Of a stretch of DNA of 64,000 nucleotides, positions 17,800-28,800 are shown one piece after another. The stretch is from Brucella haematophila. GTDB lineage: Bacteria > Pseudomonadota > Alphaproteobacteria > Rhizobiales > Rhizobiaceae. The translations under genes were made by a program, and so were the position numbers. The stretch covers positions 461,232 through 525,231 of the forward strand of contig NZ_VCPE01000003.1 in the NCBI RefSeq assembly GCF_005938105.1, in the 5' to 3' direction. Below the pieces are notes generated by a model, which was not told the origin of the DNA, ran no database searches, and was given only the letters and a program-made list of their open reading frames with translations. Position 1 is the first letter of the stretch. Each line of letters begins with the position of its first letter.

Positions 17800-20727
17800 A
17801 TGGCTGCCGGATTGTCACGCCGTGATTTCATCAAATTGGGTACGTTCGCGGGCATCTCGGTCCTCTTTGCGCGTCTTCCCAATGCTCAAGCGCTGGAGGT
17901 CCAATCCGGCCCGGCTGCCGCAGACTGGATCGGTGCCGACGGAAAGGCACGCTATCGCTGGGATGCGATACGCAAGGTAACCGGGGGCAAAACCTTTGCG
18001 CGTGATTATCGCGCCAAAGACATCGCTGGCTGGACGAAGGATCAGGGGCACGCGTTTTTCATCAAGGCGACCAATGCCGACCGCACGTTCGAAGGTCTGA
18101 ATCTATCGTCACTGGGCAAAGACCTCCAGCCCGACTGTCTGGTCATGCATGAAGATCTGGAGCGGCATGGTCTCCGTGTTCCGCAAGTACCCGATCTGGC
18201 GGAAGAGTTTTTCGGCAGGAACTTTCTCGTTCCGAAAGGTGAAACACCGCCGTTGCTGGGCCACCCGGTGGCTCTGCTCGTTTATGACGATTTCGAGCGC
18301 TTCGAACTCGCAAAACGGACGCTGCGGTTTGAACCGGATATCGTGCGTTATGGCGCGCAAACCGGTCCCAAGCCGCCGAAGCATTACGGTGCCGCCCGTT
18401 ATGTGCGTATCGGCGGTGAAACCCCGACGTCGCCTTCTGTTTATTCCTCTTTTCAGGATGCGACCATCTTTGGCAATTTCAAGGGTGACGAGCCTGTCTG
18501 GCCGGACGAAAGCCAGACGGGTCTCTTCGTTCCGCGTTCCGTACAGACCAGGCATCGTGGTGGAGGTGCGCGCGATCTCGAACAGGTGGCGCGCGAGACT
18601 TATGAACCCATGCGTCGCGGGATGAATGCGGCGCATGAACTAGCCGGAGAGATTGAAGTCGCGCGAAAGAATGCCGACAAGATCGTTCTCGATCGCAAGG
18701 CATTTTCCCAGTCTGTTGACCCTTCTGCGCTGGAAGCGGACAATGGCAATGCCTGGTACGATGCGCAAACACGGACGCTGCATATCATCGCTGCCGTACA
18801 ATCGCCCTATGATACGGCGCGTTTTGCCGCAATGATCGTCAAGGGCAACAAGCATTTTCCGGTCGATGAGATCAAACTCCTTTCCGGCACCACAGTCGGT
18901 TACGGCTCGAAGGATCACTCGATCTTCCCACTCTATTGCGTGATGGCGGCCTTTTATGGCGGTGGTAAAGCCGTGCGCCTCGCCAATGATCGCTATGAGC
19001 AATTCCAGCTCGGGCTCAAACGACACTCCATGCATATGGATGTTTCTCTCGTCGCGGACCGCAAGACAGGTCAGTTTGAAATCATGAAGGGTCAGTATGT
19101 CGCCAATGGCGGCGGGCGGGCCAATTACTCCTTTTCCGTCGCGCAGGTCGCCGCAACAGCGGCGCAGTCGATTTATTATCTGCCGAAGTCGGATTTCAGT
19201 TCTGTCGCTCTGGCGAGCCGAGCCGTGGATGCCGGCTCCATGCGCGGCTATGGTGCGCTTCAGGTCATGTCGGTGACCGAATTGATGGTCGATGAACTGG
19301 CGAATGAACTCGCGATTGACGCCATCGAACTGCGCCAGCGCAATGCCACGAAAGCAGGCTATCTGAACACGCAAGGCGCGCAACCGCTGGGTGACCCGCG
19401 CAATACCGAAATGCTGGAGAAAGCCGCAGCCAATCCGCTATGGGTCAATCGGGCACAGGCCAAGAAGGACTATGACGCGGCGCATCCGGGGCGTCTCTAC
19501 GGCATCGGCTTCGCGCAGGTACAGAAGGATTACGGCACGGGAGCCGATACATCCGCGCTTGCACTGGAGTTCGATGCGCAGGGGCGGCTGACCATGCGGC
19601 ATTGCGTGCAGGAAATAGGCACCGGAGCGACCACCGCCCAGCAGGTGCTGGTGCGTGATATTATCGGCAAGGTGCCGGATGATGTCGAGTTCGGTGTCAC
19701 GGATTTCCCGCAGCTTCCTATCATCGCCGAACGCTCGCCCTACACAATCTCCCAAGCCCAGCAGGATGAAGCGGAAAAAAACCCGTTCTGGGTACCCGCC
19801 ACCTTGCCTGCGATGAGCGCTTCCAACAGCGCCTATTTCCTGAGTTTTGGTACACGTCAGGCGGCACAGTTCCTGCTGGAAAACGCCATCTGGCCAGCGG
19901 CCCGCGCCATCTGGAGCGAAGGCCCGGCAGGTGGACAAATATCCGCCGGTGACGTCAGCTTTGCCGATATGCGCGTTGTATCGGGGGGTGTCGTAGGCGG
20001 AGGAATGGAGGCGCTTTCCTTTGAGCGTATCGCTCGCAAGGCTCATGATCTGGGATTGATAACAGGCGTGGCGCTTCACTGCTTCAGCCGCTGGGAATGG
20101 GCCACTGCGCAATTCAATATACCTGGCACTGGCATGCGTGAACTCCCGATCGACGCCTTGGCGGTCCGCTATGGCGAAGGCGCTTCCGCCGCGACGAAGC
20201 GGCGGATGACCACTGGCGGCTATGAATACATCAATCGCAGCAAGGTCAATTTCCCGCCGGTGCAGCGCAACAATGCAGGCGTGACGACCTATGCTCCTGC
20301 CTCCTGCCTTGTCGAGTTGAACGTCAATACCTTCACCGGCGCGGTCGAGATCATGCAGCATCACAGTATTCTTGATCCCGGCAAGATCATCGTGCCCGAA
20401 CTTGTTTCGGGCCAGCAGCAGGGTGGTCTGGCCATGGGGATCGGCCATGCACTCATGGAGGAGTTGCCGCTTTATGAAGATGGGCCGGGCGATGGAACGT
20501 GGAATTTCAATCGCTACACATTGCCAAGGTCGAAAAACGTTGCCGTGTGGAACCAGACGGCGGAATATCTGACGCCACTTTCCGACACATCGCCGCCCAA
20601 AGGCATAGCGGAGGTTGTGACGATCCCAATCATTCCGGCCATTGGCAATGCCATTGCGCATGCCACGGGCAAGCGGTTCTACGAATTTCCGATCACGCCT
20701 GAAAAGATCAAGCAACAACTGGGATAG
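17800..20727 (+). CDS. Molybdopterin-binding large subunit of the hydroxylase, Tat-exported
   Basis: A 975-residue catalytic subunit with a twin-arginine signal (LSRRDFIKLGTFAGI, residues 6-20), so it works in the periplasm with cofactor already inserted. The C-terminal half has the family features: YSFSVAQVAATAAQS, GSMRGYGALQVM, QEIGTGATTAQQ, and the catalytic glutamate in KGIAE (about Glu938) followed by IPAIGNAIAHATGKR. Family members of the IorB type are usually about 730-780 residues; this one is longer by about 200, partly in the N-terminal domain and partly in an insert near 600-720. A good AAGGAGAT precedes ATG 17800. Aldehydes or N-heterocycles are the usual substrates; which one cannot be told here. 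Confidence 0.9.
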   Translation: MAAGLSRRDFIKLGTFAGISVLFARLPNAQALEVQSGPAAADWIGADGKARYRWDAIRKVTGGKTFARDYRAKDIAGWTKDQGHAFFIKATNADRTFEGLNLSSLGKDLQPDCLVMHEDLERHGLRVPQVPDLAEEFFGRNFLVPKGETPPLLGHPVALLVYDDFERFELAKRTLRFEPDIVRYGAQTGPKPPKHYGAARYVRIGGETPTSPSVYSSFQDATIFGNFKGDEPVWPDESQTGLFVPRSVQTRHRGGGARDLEQVARETYEPMRRGMNAAHELAGEIEVARKNADKIVLDRKAFSQSVDPSALEADNGNAWYDAQTRTLHIIAAVQSPYDTARFAAMIVKGNKHFPVDEIKLLSGTTVGYGSKDHSIFPLYCVMAAFYGGGKAVRLANDRYEQFQLGLKRHSMHMDVSLVADRKTGQFEIMKGQYVANGGGRANYSFSVAQVAATAAQSIYYLPKSDFSSVALASRAVDAGSMRGYGALQVMSVTELMVDELANELAIDAIELRQRNATKAGYLNTQGAQPLGDPRNTEMLEKAAANPLWVNRAQAKKDYDAAHPGRLYGIGFAQVQKDYGTGADTSALALEFDAQGRLTMRHCVQEIGTGATTAQQVLVRDIIGKVPDDVEFGVTDFPQLPIIAERSPYTISQAQQDEAEKNPFWVPATLPAMSASNSAYFLSFGTRQAAQFLLENAIWPAARAIWSEGPAGGQISAGDVSFADMRVVSGGVVGGGMEALSFERIARKAHDLGLITGVALHCFSRWEWATAQFNIPGTGMRELPIDALAVRYGEGASAATKRRMTTGGYEYINRSKVNFPPVQRNNAGVTTYAPASCLVELNVNTFTGAVEIMQHHSILDPGKIIVPELVSGQQQGGLAMGIGHALMEELPLYEDGPGDGTWNFNRYTLPRSKNVAVWNQTAEYLTPLSDTSPPKGIAEVVTIPIIPAIGNAIAHATGKRFYEFPITPEKIKQQLG

Positions 20728-20735
20728 AGGCGCGC

Positions 20736-21770
20736 ATGGACCTGTTTGATATATCTAGCGCGACCAATGAAAGTCAGGATGTTCCTGGTCTGGCGGAAGA
20801 CTGGTTGCGGATGGGGCGGGAGGTCGCGCTTGCCACGGTCGTGCAGACATGGGGTTCCGCACCGCGACGGATGGGCAGTCAATTGATTGTCGATGCCGAT
20901 GGCGCGTTTCAGGGGTCGGTTTCAGGCGGCTGTGTGGAGGCGGAGGTGCTGGCGAGAGCCGCCGATGTCATCAGAACGGGCAAGCCAGATATGGTTGAAT
21001 CCGGCGTTGCCGATGAAACGGCATGGCGTGCAGGGCTGTCCTGTGGCGGATCAATCCGCATCTATCTCGAGCGCGCCGACCGCGATCTGCTGCGGGCACT
21101 TAATGTAGAGCGCCGGGCGCGGCGGGCTGTTGCGGTGCTGACCGATCTGGAAACGGGCGCGAACCGGCTTATTCGCAGCGGCGACGAACTGCCACCCGCA
21201 TTTCAACCGATCATCGGGCGCAGTTTTGCGCATGGTGTATCGGCCCTTGTGGAAGCGGATAATAAAACGCTGTTTTGTAACATGCATCTTCCCAGCCCGC
21301 GTTTTGTCATCATAGGCGCGGTGCATATAGCACAGGTGCTGGCGCCAATGGCGCGCATGGTGGGTTATGATGTCGAAGTCATCGACCCGCGCACGGCCTT
21401 TGCCACGCGGCAACGTTTCCCTGATAGCACGCTATATGCCGAATGGCCGCAGGATGTGTTTGCGGCGCATCCGCTCGATCCTTATACGGCGGTCGCGGTT
21501 ATGACCCACGATCCCAAGATCGACGACGCCGCGTTGATTGCTGCCTTGCAGGCGGGTTGCTTTTATGTCGGAGCGCTGGGCAGCCGCAAAAGCCATGCGA
21601 AGCGCCTGCAACGGCTGGAAATAGCGGGTATGGATCATGCCATGCTGGCGCGCATTGAAGGACCGATTGGCCTTGCTATTGGCGCCAGCAACCCGGCGGA
21701 AATTGCGGTTTCCATTCTGGCGCGGCTGGTCCAGTGCCTTCGTCAGCCTGAGATGCGGCTGGCCGCCTGA
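20736..21770 (+). CDS. XdhC-family molybdenum cofactor maturation protein
   Basis: A 344-residue XdhC/CoxI-type accessory protein. The N-terminal XdhC_CoxI domain shows ALATVVQTWGSAPRRMGSQ, GSVSGGCVEAEV and AGLSCGGSIRIYLE; the C-terminal Rossmann-like domain shows FVIIGAVHIAQVLAPM and YVGALGSRKSHAKR. XdhC proteins bind and tailor the molybdenum cofactor and insert it into one partner hydroxylase. It starts eight bp after the large subunit stop and closes the operon. Its usual nucleotidyltransferase partner (MocA) is not here but at 42.9 kb. Confidence 0.9.
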   Translation: MDLFDISSATNESQDVPGLAEDWLRMGREVALATVVQTWGSAPRRMGSQLIVDADGAFQGSVSGGCVEAEVLARAADVIRTGKPDMVESGVADETAWRAGLSCGGSIRIYLERADRDLLRALNVERRARRAVAVLTDLETGANRLIRSGDELPPAFQPIIGRSFAHGVSALVEADNKTLFCNMHLPSPRFVIIGAVHIAQVLAPMARMVGYDVEVIDPRTAFATRQRFPDSTLYAEWPQDVFAAHPLDPYTAVAVMTHDPKIDDAALIAALQAGCFYVGALGSRKSHAKRLQRLEIAGMDHAMLARIEGPIGLAIGASNPAEIAVSILARLVQCLRQPEMRLAA

Positions 21771-22700
21771 ATGTCATTGAAAAATCTGCGATATGCGCGC
21801 TGGTCGTGAGACCGGCGCATTTTATTGCGCGCTTGTGAACCGCGATATCTAACCACCGATACCATTGACTGCCGGACCCATCGGCGTTGATGCGCTCAAC
21901 ACCGGCAATCGCACTGGCGAACTGGTTCCTTCGTGCCGGAACCAAAGCCAAACCCGCCCTCATTTTTCTGTGATTCTGTTCGTCTTCGGTCGCTGTTGCG
22001 GAAAAGCGACAGGCGAAACGACCTTTTGGCAGATATGCCCGGCACCGAGCGCGCGCCTGCGCGGCATCATGGCCCATGTCATCGAAAGCCAATTCCTTAA
22101 TGGAAACAACGATGTTTCACAGAACCTAATTTAGTATACACAACATAAATCCCAAATATACTTATGTCAATAAATTAGTAATATCAAATAACTTACCCAG
22201 AAATGTTGTAATATTGACAGTTTTTGTAAGGGAATCTAAACATAGTCACAGTTTTTTTACTAAAGTTAGTCTTGAATAAGCGTGGGAAGAATTGCTTTTA
22301 GCGGGCCGCGTTCAGGTGATGGCGGTTGATTCCAAAGGAAGAAAACGCCGGGTGTGAGTGCGAAATTTGCCACCGGTGCCGGTGGAGATGGATGCGCCCG
22401 CATTCGGTTTGGTTTTTGAGGTGAGAGATTGCAGCGGCCCGGTTTGGGATTTTTATTGAGGGATAATGCAGATGCGGCGCTTGGGCCGCACGATTGGCCA
22501 TGCGCTGCTTTTGCCATGCGCGGTCTTCGTGTTTTTTTGGCCGTTTTCGAGGTGCGCCTCAAGGGCCAGCCAGACGGTGCGCTGGCGCTAATATCAGAAC
22601 ATTCATGCGCAAGCGCAAAGCGGGGCCTGTCGCGGCGGGCTGCTTTCGCGTGTTTGCGCGCGCAACCATGTGCGTAGGCGTGAGCGAGTAGTCGAATTTT
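21771..22700. other. Long intergenic stretch, no recognisable gene
   Basis: About 930 bp between XdhC and the leader of the giant autotransporter. The first 350 bp are GC-rich with overlapping weak open frames on both strands that match nothing I know. About 22125-22265 is strongly AT-rich with no clear coding sense, a likely promoter zone. From 22290 on it becomes GC-rich again. The short frame at 22429-22677 has no ribosome-binding site and odd composition, so I do not call it. Confidence 0.5.
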
Positions 22701-22773
22701 GAGGCCCGGCAGTGCCGGAAAGCCTCGCCGAAACCGTCAGTGCCCGATGCCCGTAGAGGGGCGCGACACTGAC
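22701..22773 (+). promoter_or_regulatory. Structured 5' leader: two hairpins before the giant autotransporter
   Basis: Hairpin 1: GAGGC (22701-22705) plus CCGGC (22706-22710), loop agt, GCCGG (22714-22718), an AAA bulge and GCCTC (22722-22726). Hairpin 2: GTCAGTG (22736-22742) pairs with CACTGAC (22767-22773) and encloses an inner GCCC/GGGC stem. The start codon is 41 bp further on. No T-run follows, so these are not simple terminators; a regulatory leader or mRNA stabiliser is more likely. I could not match a known riboswitch. Confidence 0.5.
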
Positions 22774-22813
22774 ACCACCAATTTGAAGAACGAATACATA
22801 TCAGGAGCAGATA

Positions 22814-25800
22814 ATGAACCAGTCTCAGCCAAAGCCACGGCGCAAGCTTCGTCAAAAGCCGGTCGCGGGCGCGCTGCAAAGCCACACGCGCGGCCTTGTC
22901 TCTTCGTCGGCGCTCACGGCGGTTCCCGATGGCTCCCGTTTGCCCACCACGCGCGCCGGTTCGTCTCTGGCCGCCACGCTTCTCTGGGCGCTGCTCACCG
23001 CCTCCACCCTTGCCACGCCTATCCTGCTGGCACCGACCAGCTATGCGAGTGCTGAGGATTTGCGGGGGACAGCGGGTGGTGGCTCGGGCGCGACGCAGGG
23101 TGGCGCAGGTAATGGCTGGGGTGGCGGTGTAGTGAGTGCTGGTGGGGCTGGTTACGATGGCGGCGGTGGTGGTGGCAGTACCTCAACTGGAGTTGGTGGA
23201 CAAGGGGGTAGTGCCGGTGAGACGGGAGGGCAAAAAGGAAATGGTGGAGATCCGGGTGCTGGTGTCGGTGCCGGCGGCGGGGGCGCTTCGAGTGGCGATT
23301 TTGGCGGCGGTACCGGTGGTATAAGCGGCGGTGGTGCTGGTGGAGCCACTGGCGGCGGCGGCGGTGGCGGTGGTGTCGGCGCACTTGAAGTCAACCCTAG
23401 CGCAGCTTCGATAGCGGGTGGCGCAGGCGGAAATTCTATTTATACTAACAAAGCTGCGGGCGGTGCTGGTGGAGGCGGAGCCGGGCTGCTTATTAGAAAT
23501 GGTTCAGCCTCTACGCATGATGGCTTGACCATCGCGGGTGGTGCTGGCGGTAGTACGACCGACGTAGGCAGCGGCGGCGGTGGAGGTGCCGGTGCACTTA
23601 TCAATGGTATACTGACCAACGTTCAAAAGTCATCGATTATAGGTGGCAATGGTGGGAGCACCGCGAAATCCAATGCAGGCGCAGGTGGCGGTGGCGATGG
23701 TGTCGCGGTTGTTGGAGTTGGTTCTCGTTTCGAAAATTATGGTACAGTTACCGGTGGTGCTGGTGGACAGAATACAGCTGATGCCTCTTATAGCGCCAAC
23801 GGTGGCGCTGGCATTCGCATTGGCCATGATGCCTATGTGGTCAATGCTGGCACGGTGACGGCAGGTGCATCCTATGGTACGGGCCCTGCCACCAGCGCCA
23901 TCATGATTGTTGGTGACAACGCCACGCTGGAATTGCGGGATGGCTCCAACATCGTTGGCGGCATTACGGTGGCTGATGGTGTCACGGGCGCAACCCTTGC
24001 TTTGGGTGGCGACACGACAGGTGGCACGTTTGCGGGCATGTCGGGTTATAATGGTTTTGAAAATTTCACCAAAACGGGTGCTGCAACCTGGAAAGTGACG
24101 GGTGAAATTGTCGCCAATACGGTGAAGATCGATCAGGGCATGTTGCAGATCGAAAATGGCGGGTCGTTCAGCGTCACCAGTCTGCAAGACAACGGCACTC
24201 TGGCCTTCAACCAGACTGCGAATTTGACAGTTTCGGCTGCCATCAGCGGCAGCGGCGGCTTTTCCAAAATGGGCAGCAACACGCTGACCCTTTCCGGCGC
24301 AAACACCTTCTCCGGCAATATTCAGGTGGAAGGCGGCACGCTTCTGGCGGGCAGTACGGGCGCTTTCGGCACCGGCGCTGGCACGATGGATGTTTTCACC
24401 GGCGCAACTGTCGATGTCGGCGGCTATAACGTCACAATGGGTGGGTTGACGGGCGGCGGCACCATTGCGCTGGGTGGCAAGGGCATGACTGTCAATTCCA
24501 CCACCCAGACCACCTTCACCGGCAATATCACCGCTTCGGCTGGCTCCACCTTCGTCAAGCAGGGCACCGGAACCTTCATTATGGAAGGCAATCTTGCCGC
24601 TTACGGTGTGACGATTTCCGGCGGCACGCTCCAGTTTACCAATGGCGGCACCATGTCCAACGCCACTGCGGTAACTGACAACGGTACACTGGCATTCAAC
24701 ACCACCCAGACTCTGACGCAGGCAGCCAAGGTCAGCGGCAACGGCAAGCTTGATGTTTTCGGAACAGGCGGTAAGCTCATCCTCACCGCCGATAATGACT
24801 ATACCGGTCTGACGACAATCGGTACAGGCGCAACCTTGCAGCTCGGCGATGGTGGCACTACGGGTTCGATTGGCAATTCCACATTGGCCAACGGAGGCAC
24901 GCTGGCCTTCAATCATTCCAATGCCGTGACCCAGTCTGCAGCAATTACTGGCAATGGCGGTTTGCAGCAATTGGGCACGGGCACGCTCATCCTTGCGGCC
25001 GACAACACCTATACAGGCGCGACGACCATCGCGGCTGGCAGCACCTTGCAGCTTGGCAATGGCGGAACCACAGGTTCCATCGCTACCAGCAGCGCGGTGA
25101 CGGACAATGGCACGCTGGCGATAAATCGGTCCGGCACCGTGACATTGCAGAATGCGATCAGTGGCTCGGGCAGTCTCAATCAGATGAGCAATGGTACGCT
25201 CGTCCTCACGGGCAACAACTCCTATGCTGGGGCAACTGCCATCGCCGGCACGTTGCAGGTTGGCAACAATGGCACGACTGGCACGCTCGGAGCGGGCGCT
25301 GTGACTGTTGCCAACGGCGGCAAACTGTCCTTCTCCCGGACTGATAGCGGTTTCACGGTCGCCAATGCCATCGGAGGTGCAGGTAATCTTCTGCAAAATG
25401 CCGGCGGAACGACGACTCTAACCGGTATCAATAGCTATACCGGAACCACAACGATCGATGCCAGCGGTAGGCTGAATATCGGCAGCGGCGGCACCACTGG
25501 CGCGCTTGGTACGGGTACTGTCAGCAACGCGGGCACTTTGGCCTTCAATCGCAGCGATGCATATGCGGCGGCGGCCGCAATCGGTGGCGCAGGCCAGCTC
25601 ATCAAGATGGCTGCCGGAACTCTGACCCTGTCGGGCGCCAATAGTTTCACCGGTGGGCTGAATGTTCAGGCCGGTTCGGTGAAGGCAGGCAGCGCGACGG
25701 CCTTCGGCAGCGGAGCGCTCACCCTTGCCGCCAGCACATCCGCCGACCTTAATGGCAACGATATCAGCCTGTCGGGTATTGAAGCGGCTGCTGGCAGCAC

Positions 25801-28800
25801 GGTTGCGCTGGGCGCCAAAAAGCTCACCTTGACCGGCAATAGCAATACGACATTCGCTGGCGCCATGACTGGTACAGCGGGGTCGGCATTCGACAAACAG
25901 GGCAATGGCGTCTTCACTGCGACCGGTGATATCGGTGCGTATGCAGTCACGATTTCGAATGGCACTTTGCAGCTCGGAAATGGCAGCACAAACGGTTGGC
26001 TCACCAAAGCTACCTCTATCACCGACAATGGTGTACTGATCGTCAACCGTTCCGACGACAAGGCACTGAGCGCGATCATCAGCGGCAACGGGTCGCTGAC
26101 CAAGTCCGGCGCAGGCACGCTCACATTGAGCGGTGTCAACACCTATAAGGGCGGTACAACTGTCAACGGAGGCACAATTTCGGTTGCTGCCGCAAACAAT
26201 CTGGGGTCCGCATCGAATGACCTCTTTCTCATTGGCGGCACATTACAGGCAACGAACACCTTCACGCTCGATCAGGAGATCAAGCTGGGCGCTGGCGGCG
26301 GCATTATCGATACCCAGGGTTCGGGAACGACGCTGACTTTGTCGAACGCAGTTGCGGGTAAGAGCAGCCTCGTCAGAGCTGCCGAAGGCAGTCTGACCAA
26401 AATCGGTGACGGCACGCTAGTGGTGCTCGACGATATTGTCGCCGATACCTCCATCCAGAAGGGAACAGTCAGGATTGGTGATAGCGGTACAAAGGGCGAC
26501 ATCAAGGGCGCGATTGACATCGCCAGCGGTGCTACGCTGGAATTCGATCATTCGAGCCGCGAAATCGATACAGATACACTCAGCGGCGCTGGCCTTCTGA
26601 GGGTTGACAGCCCTGGCGCCTATGTAATGAAGGGTAACAGCAGCGGCTTCACGGGCACGGTTGAAGCCAACGGCTCGCTGGTTGTCGACAACTCTCTGGG
26701 GGCGAGCGCGGTCACTGTGTCAAGTAACGGCGATCTCAGCGGCAGCGGCAGTATTGCTGGTAATGTGACGGTTCAGAGCAATGGCCATCTTAAGGGTACA
26801 CAGGGCCAGACGCTGAACATTGGCGGCAATCTGACACTGAGTGCAGGAAGCATCACCGACATTTCTCTTGGCACCTACAATGCCAGCTCGTCAGAGCTGT
26901 TCAATGTGACTGGAAATCTGACTCTCGGCGGTGTGCTGAATGTGGAGAATCTGGGCGGCTTCGGACCCGGTATCTACCACATTATCAAATATGGTGGTTC
27001 AGTGACTGGTTCCTGGACACTTGGTGATACCGGCGGGTTTAATCCGGTTGATTTGAGTATCACGACGTCCGGCAACTATGTAAGCTTGGATTCACAGCTG
27101 CTGGACGGCAATGCACGCTGGAATGGTGACCAGTTGCAGGGTGGTGGTGATGGCACGTGGGACGCTGGCAGCGCAACCAACTGGACAGACGGTAATGGTG
27201 CGAACAACGGCTATCTTAACAATCGCTTCGCTGAATTTGACGGCGCGCCGGGTACTGTCACCGTCGATAATACTGCAAATGGGCAGGTCGTTGCTGGCGG
27301 TCTGCAGTTTGCCTCTGGTGACGCGAATGATGGCTATCTCATTGAAGGAGGTGATCTCCAGCTCGCGACATCTGGCAACACCGATACACCAATTATTCGC
27401 GTTGGCGACGGTACGGTTAATAGTGTCAACATCGTTGCGACTATCGATTCCAATCTGACCGGTGATCACGGCTTCGAGAAAACCGATCTTGGAACACTTA
27501 TCCTCACCCATGACAACGACATAACCGGCGACATAAAGATTGAGGCGGGAACGCTTCAGCTTGGTGACGGTCACAGCTCGGGCAGCGTGACGGGTGATAT
27601 CACCGTCGGTACAGGTGACGATTATGACGCTCATCTGGTCATCAATCGTTCGGATAATCCGGTTTTCGGTCAGGTGATTTCAGGAACGGGTACTCTGGAA
27701 CAGGCCGGAACCGGCACGACCATATTGACGGGCGATAATACCTATACGGGAGGCACGTTCATCACGGATGGCAATCTGCAGATCGGGGACAGGGGCGCAA
27801 CAGGCAGCATCGTTGGCGATGTGCATATTGATAATCCAGACAGCAAGCTGATTGTTGATTTGTCCAGCGATATCACGCTTGACGGCACGATTTCCGGGCC
27901 GGGTGGACTGACACAGCAGGGCACTGGCATTACGACGCTGACCAGTGACAATGATTATACTGGCCAGACCGTGATTTCAGACGGTGAACTGCATCTGAAG
28001 GGTGACGGCAGCATCGAAGCTTCGTCGGGCCTGACCAACGATGGCAAGTTCGATATCAGCGAAGTCAACGGTGATAGCTCCACCATCCAGAGCCTTGGCG
28101 GCGGCGGTGGCGTGACACTTGGCGACAAGACGCTGATCATCGCTGACGGAAAGGACAGTGATGTCTTCTCCGGTATCATTGAGGGCAATGGTAGATTGGA
28201 AATCGGTGGTGGAACACAGCATCTGACGGGTGATAACACATATACGGGTGGAACCAAGATCGACGAAACCGGCACGCTCGTAATCGGCGATGGTGGTACG
28301 AACGGCAGTGTCAAGGGTGATATCGTCGTCGATGGTACACTTATATACGACCGTTCGGATCCATTCGTCGTCAATCCGATCACTGGAGATGGCGATGTAA
28401 AGTTCGAAGGCGGCGGCGCTGCTACGATTGATACGGAACAGCAGTTCACTGGCGAGCTGGAAATTGAAGCAGGTAATACCATCATTGTGAAAGGTGATGG
28501 AGATATCAGTGACGCGGATGGCGTCACAGTTGATGGCACGCTCGATGTTAAGGATAGCAACAAAAGCGATATCGAGATTGGTCATCTGCGCGGCGGCGAA
28601 GACGGCCTTGTGGACCTTGGCGACAAGAATATTGTCATTACCAATGGCGATGGCAGCGAATTCTCTGGCACAATCGAAGGCGATGGCGGCTTTACCGTAG
28701 AACAAGGCAAGCAGATTCTCTCTGGAGAAAACACATATACGGGAGAAACGCTTATCAAGCCCGATGGCGAGTTGCAGCTTGGCAATGATCAGCATCCTGG

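Noticed and set aside
19438-20718. Leftward 426-codon open frame opposite the molybdopterin subunit
   Set aside because: Antisense shadow of a conserved catalytic gene; no motif of its own.
21676-22092. Leftward 138-codon open frame partly over XdhC
   Set aside because: Overlaps the conserved end of XdhC, has no recognisable domain, no start context.
22429-22677. Open frame of 82 codons before the giant autotransporter
   Set aside because: GC-rich DNA opens frames by chance here; product has no motif, no Shine-Dalgarno, and overlaps other equally open frames on both strands.
23080-23400. GGN-rich DNA that could be mistaken for a CRISPR array or simple repeat
   Set aside because: It is coding sequence for the Gly-rich block of the giant autotransporter; units are irregular and there are no spacers.
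23630-25396. Leftward 588-codon open frame inside the giant autotransporter
   Set aside because: Antisense shadow produced by the repeated Gly/Thr/Asn codons; no domain is recognisable and the forward frame is clearly real.
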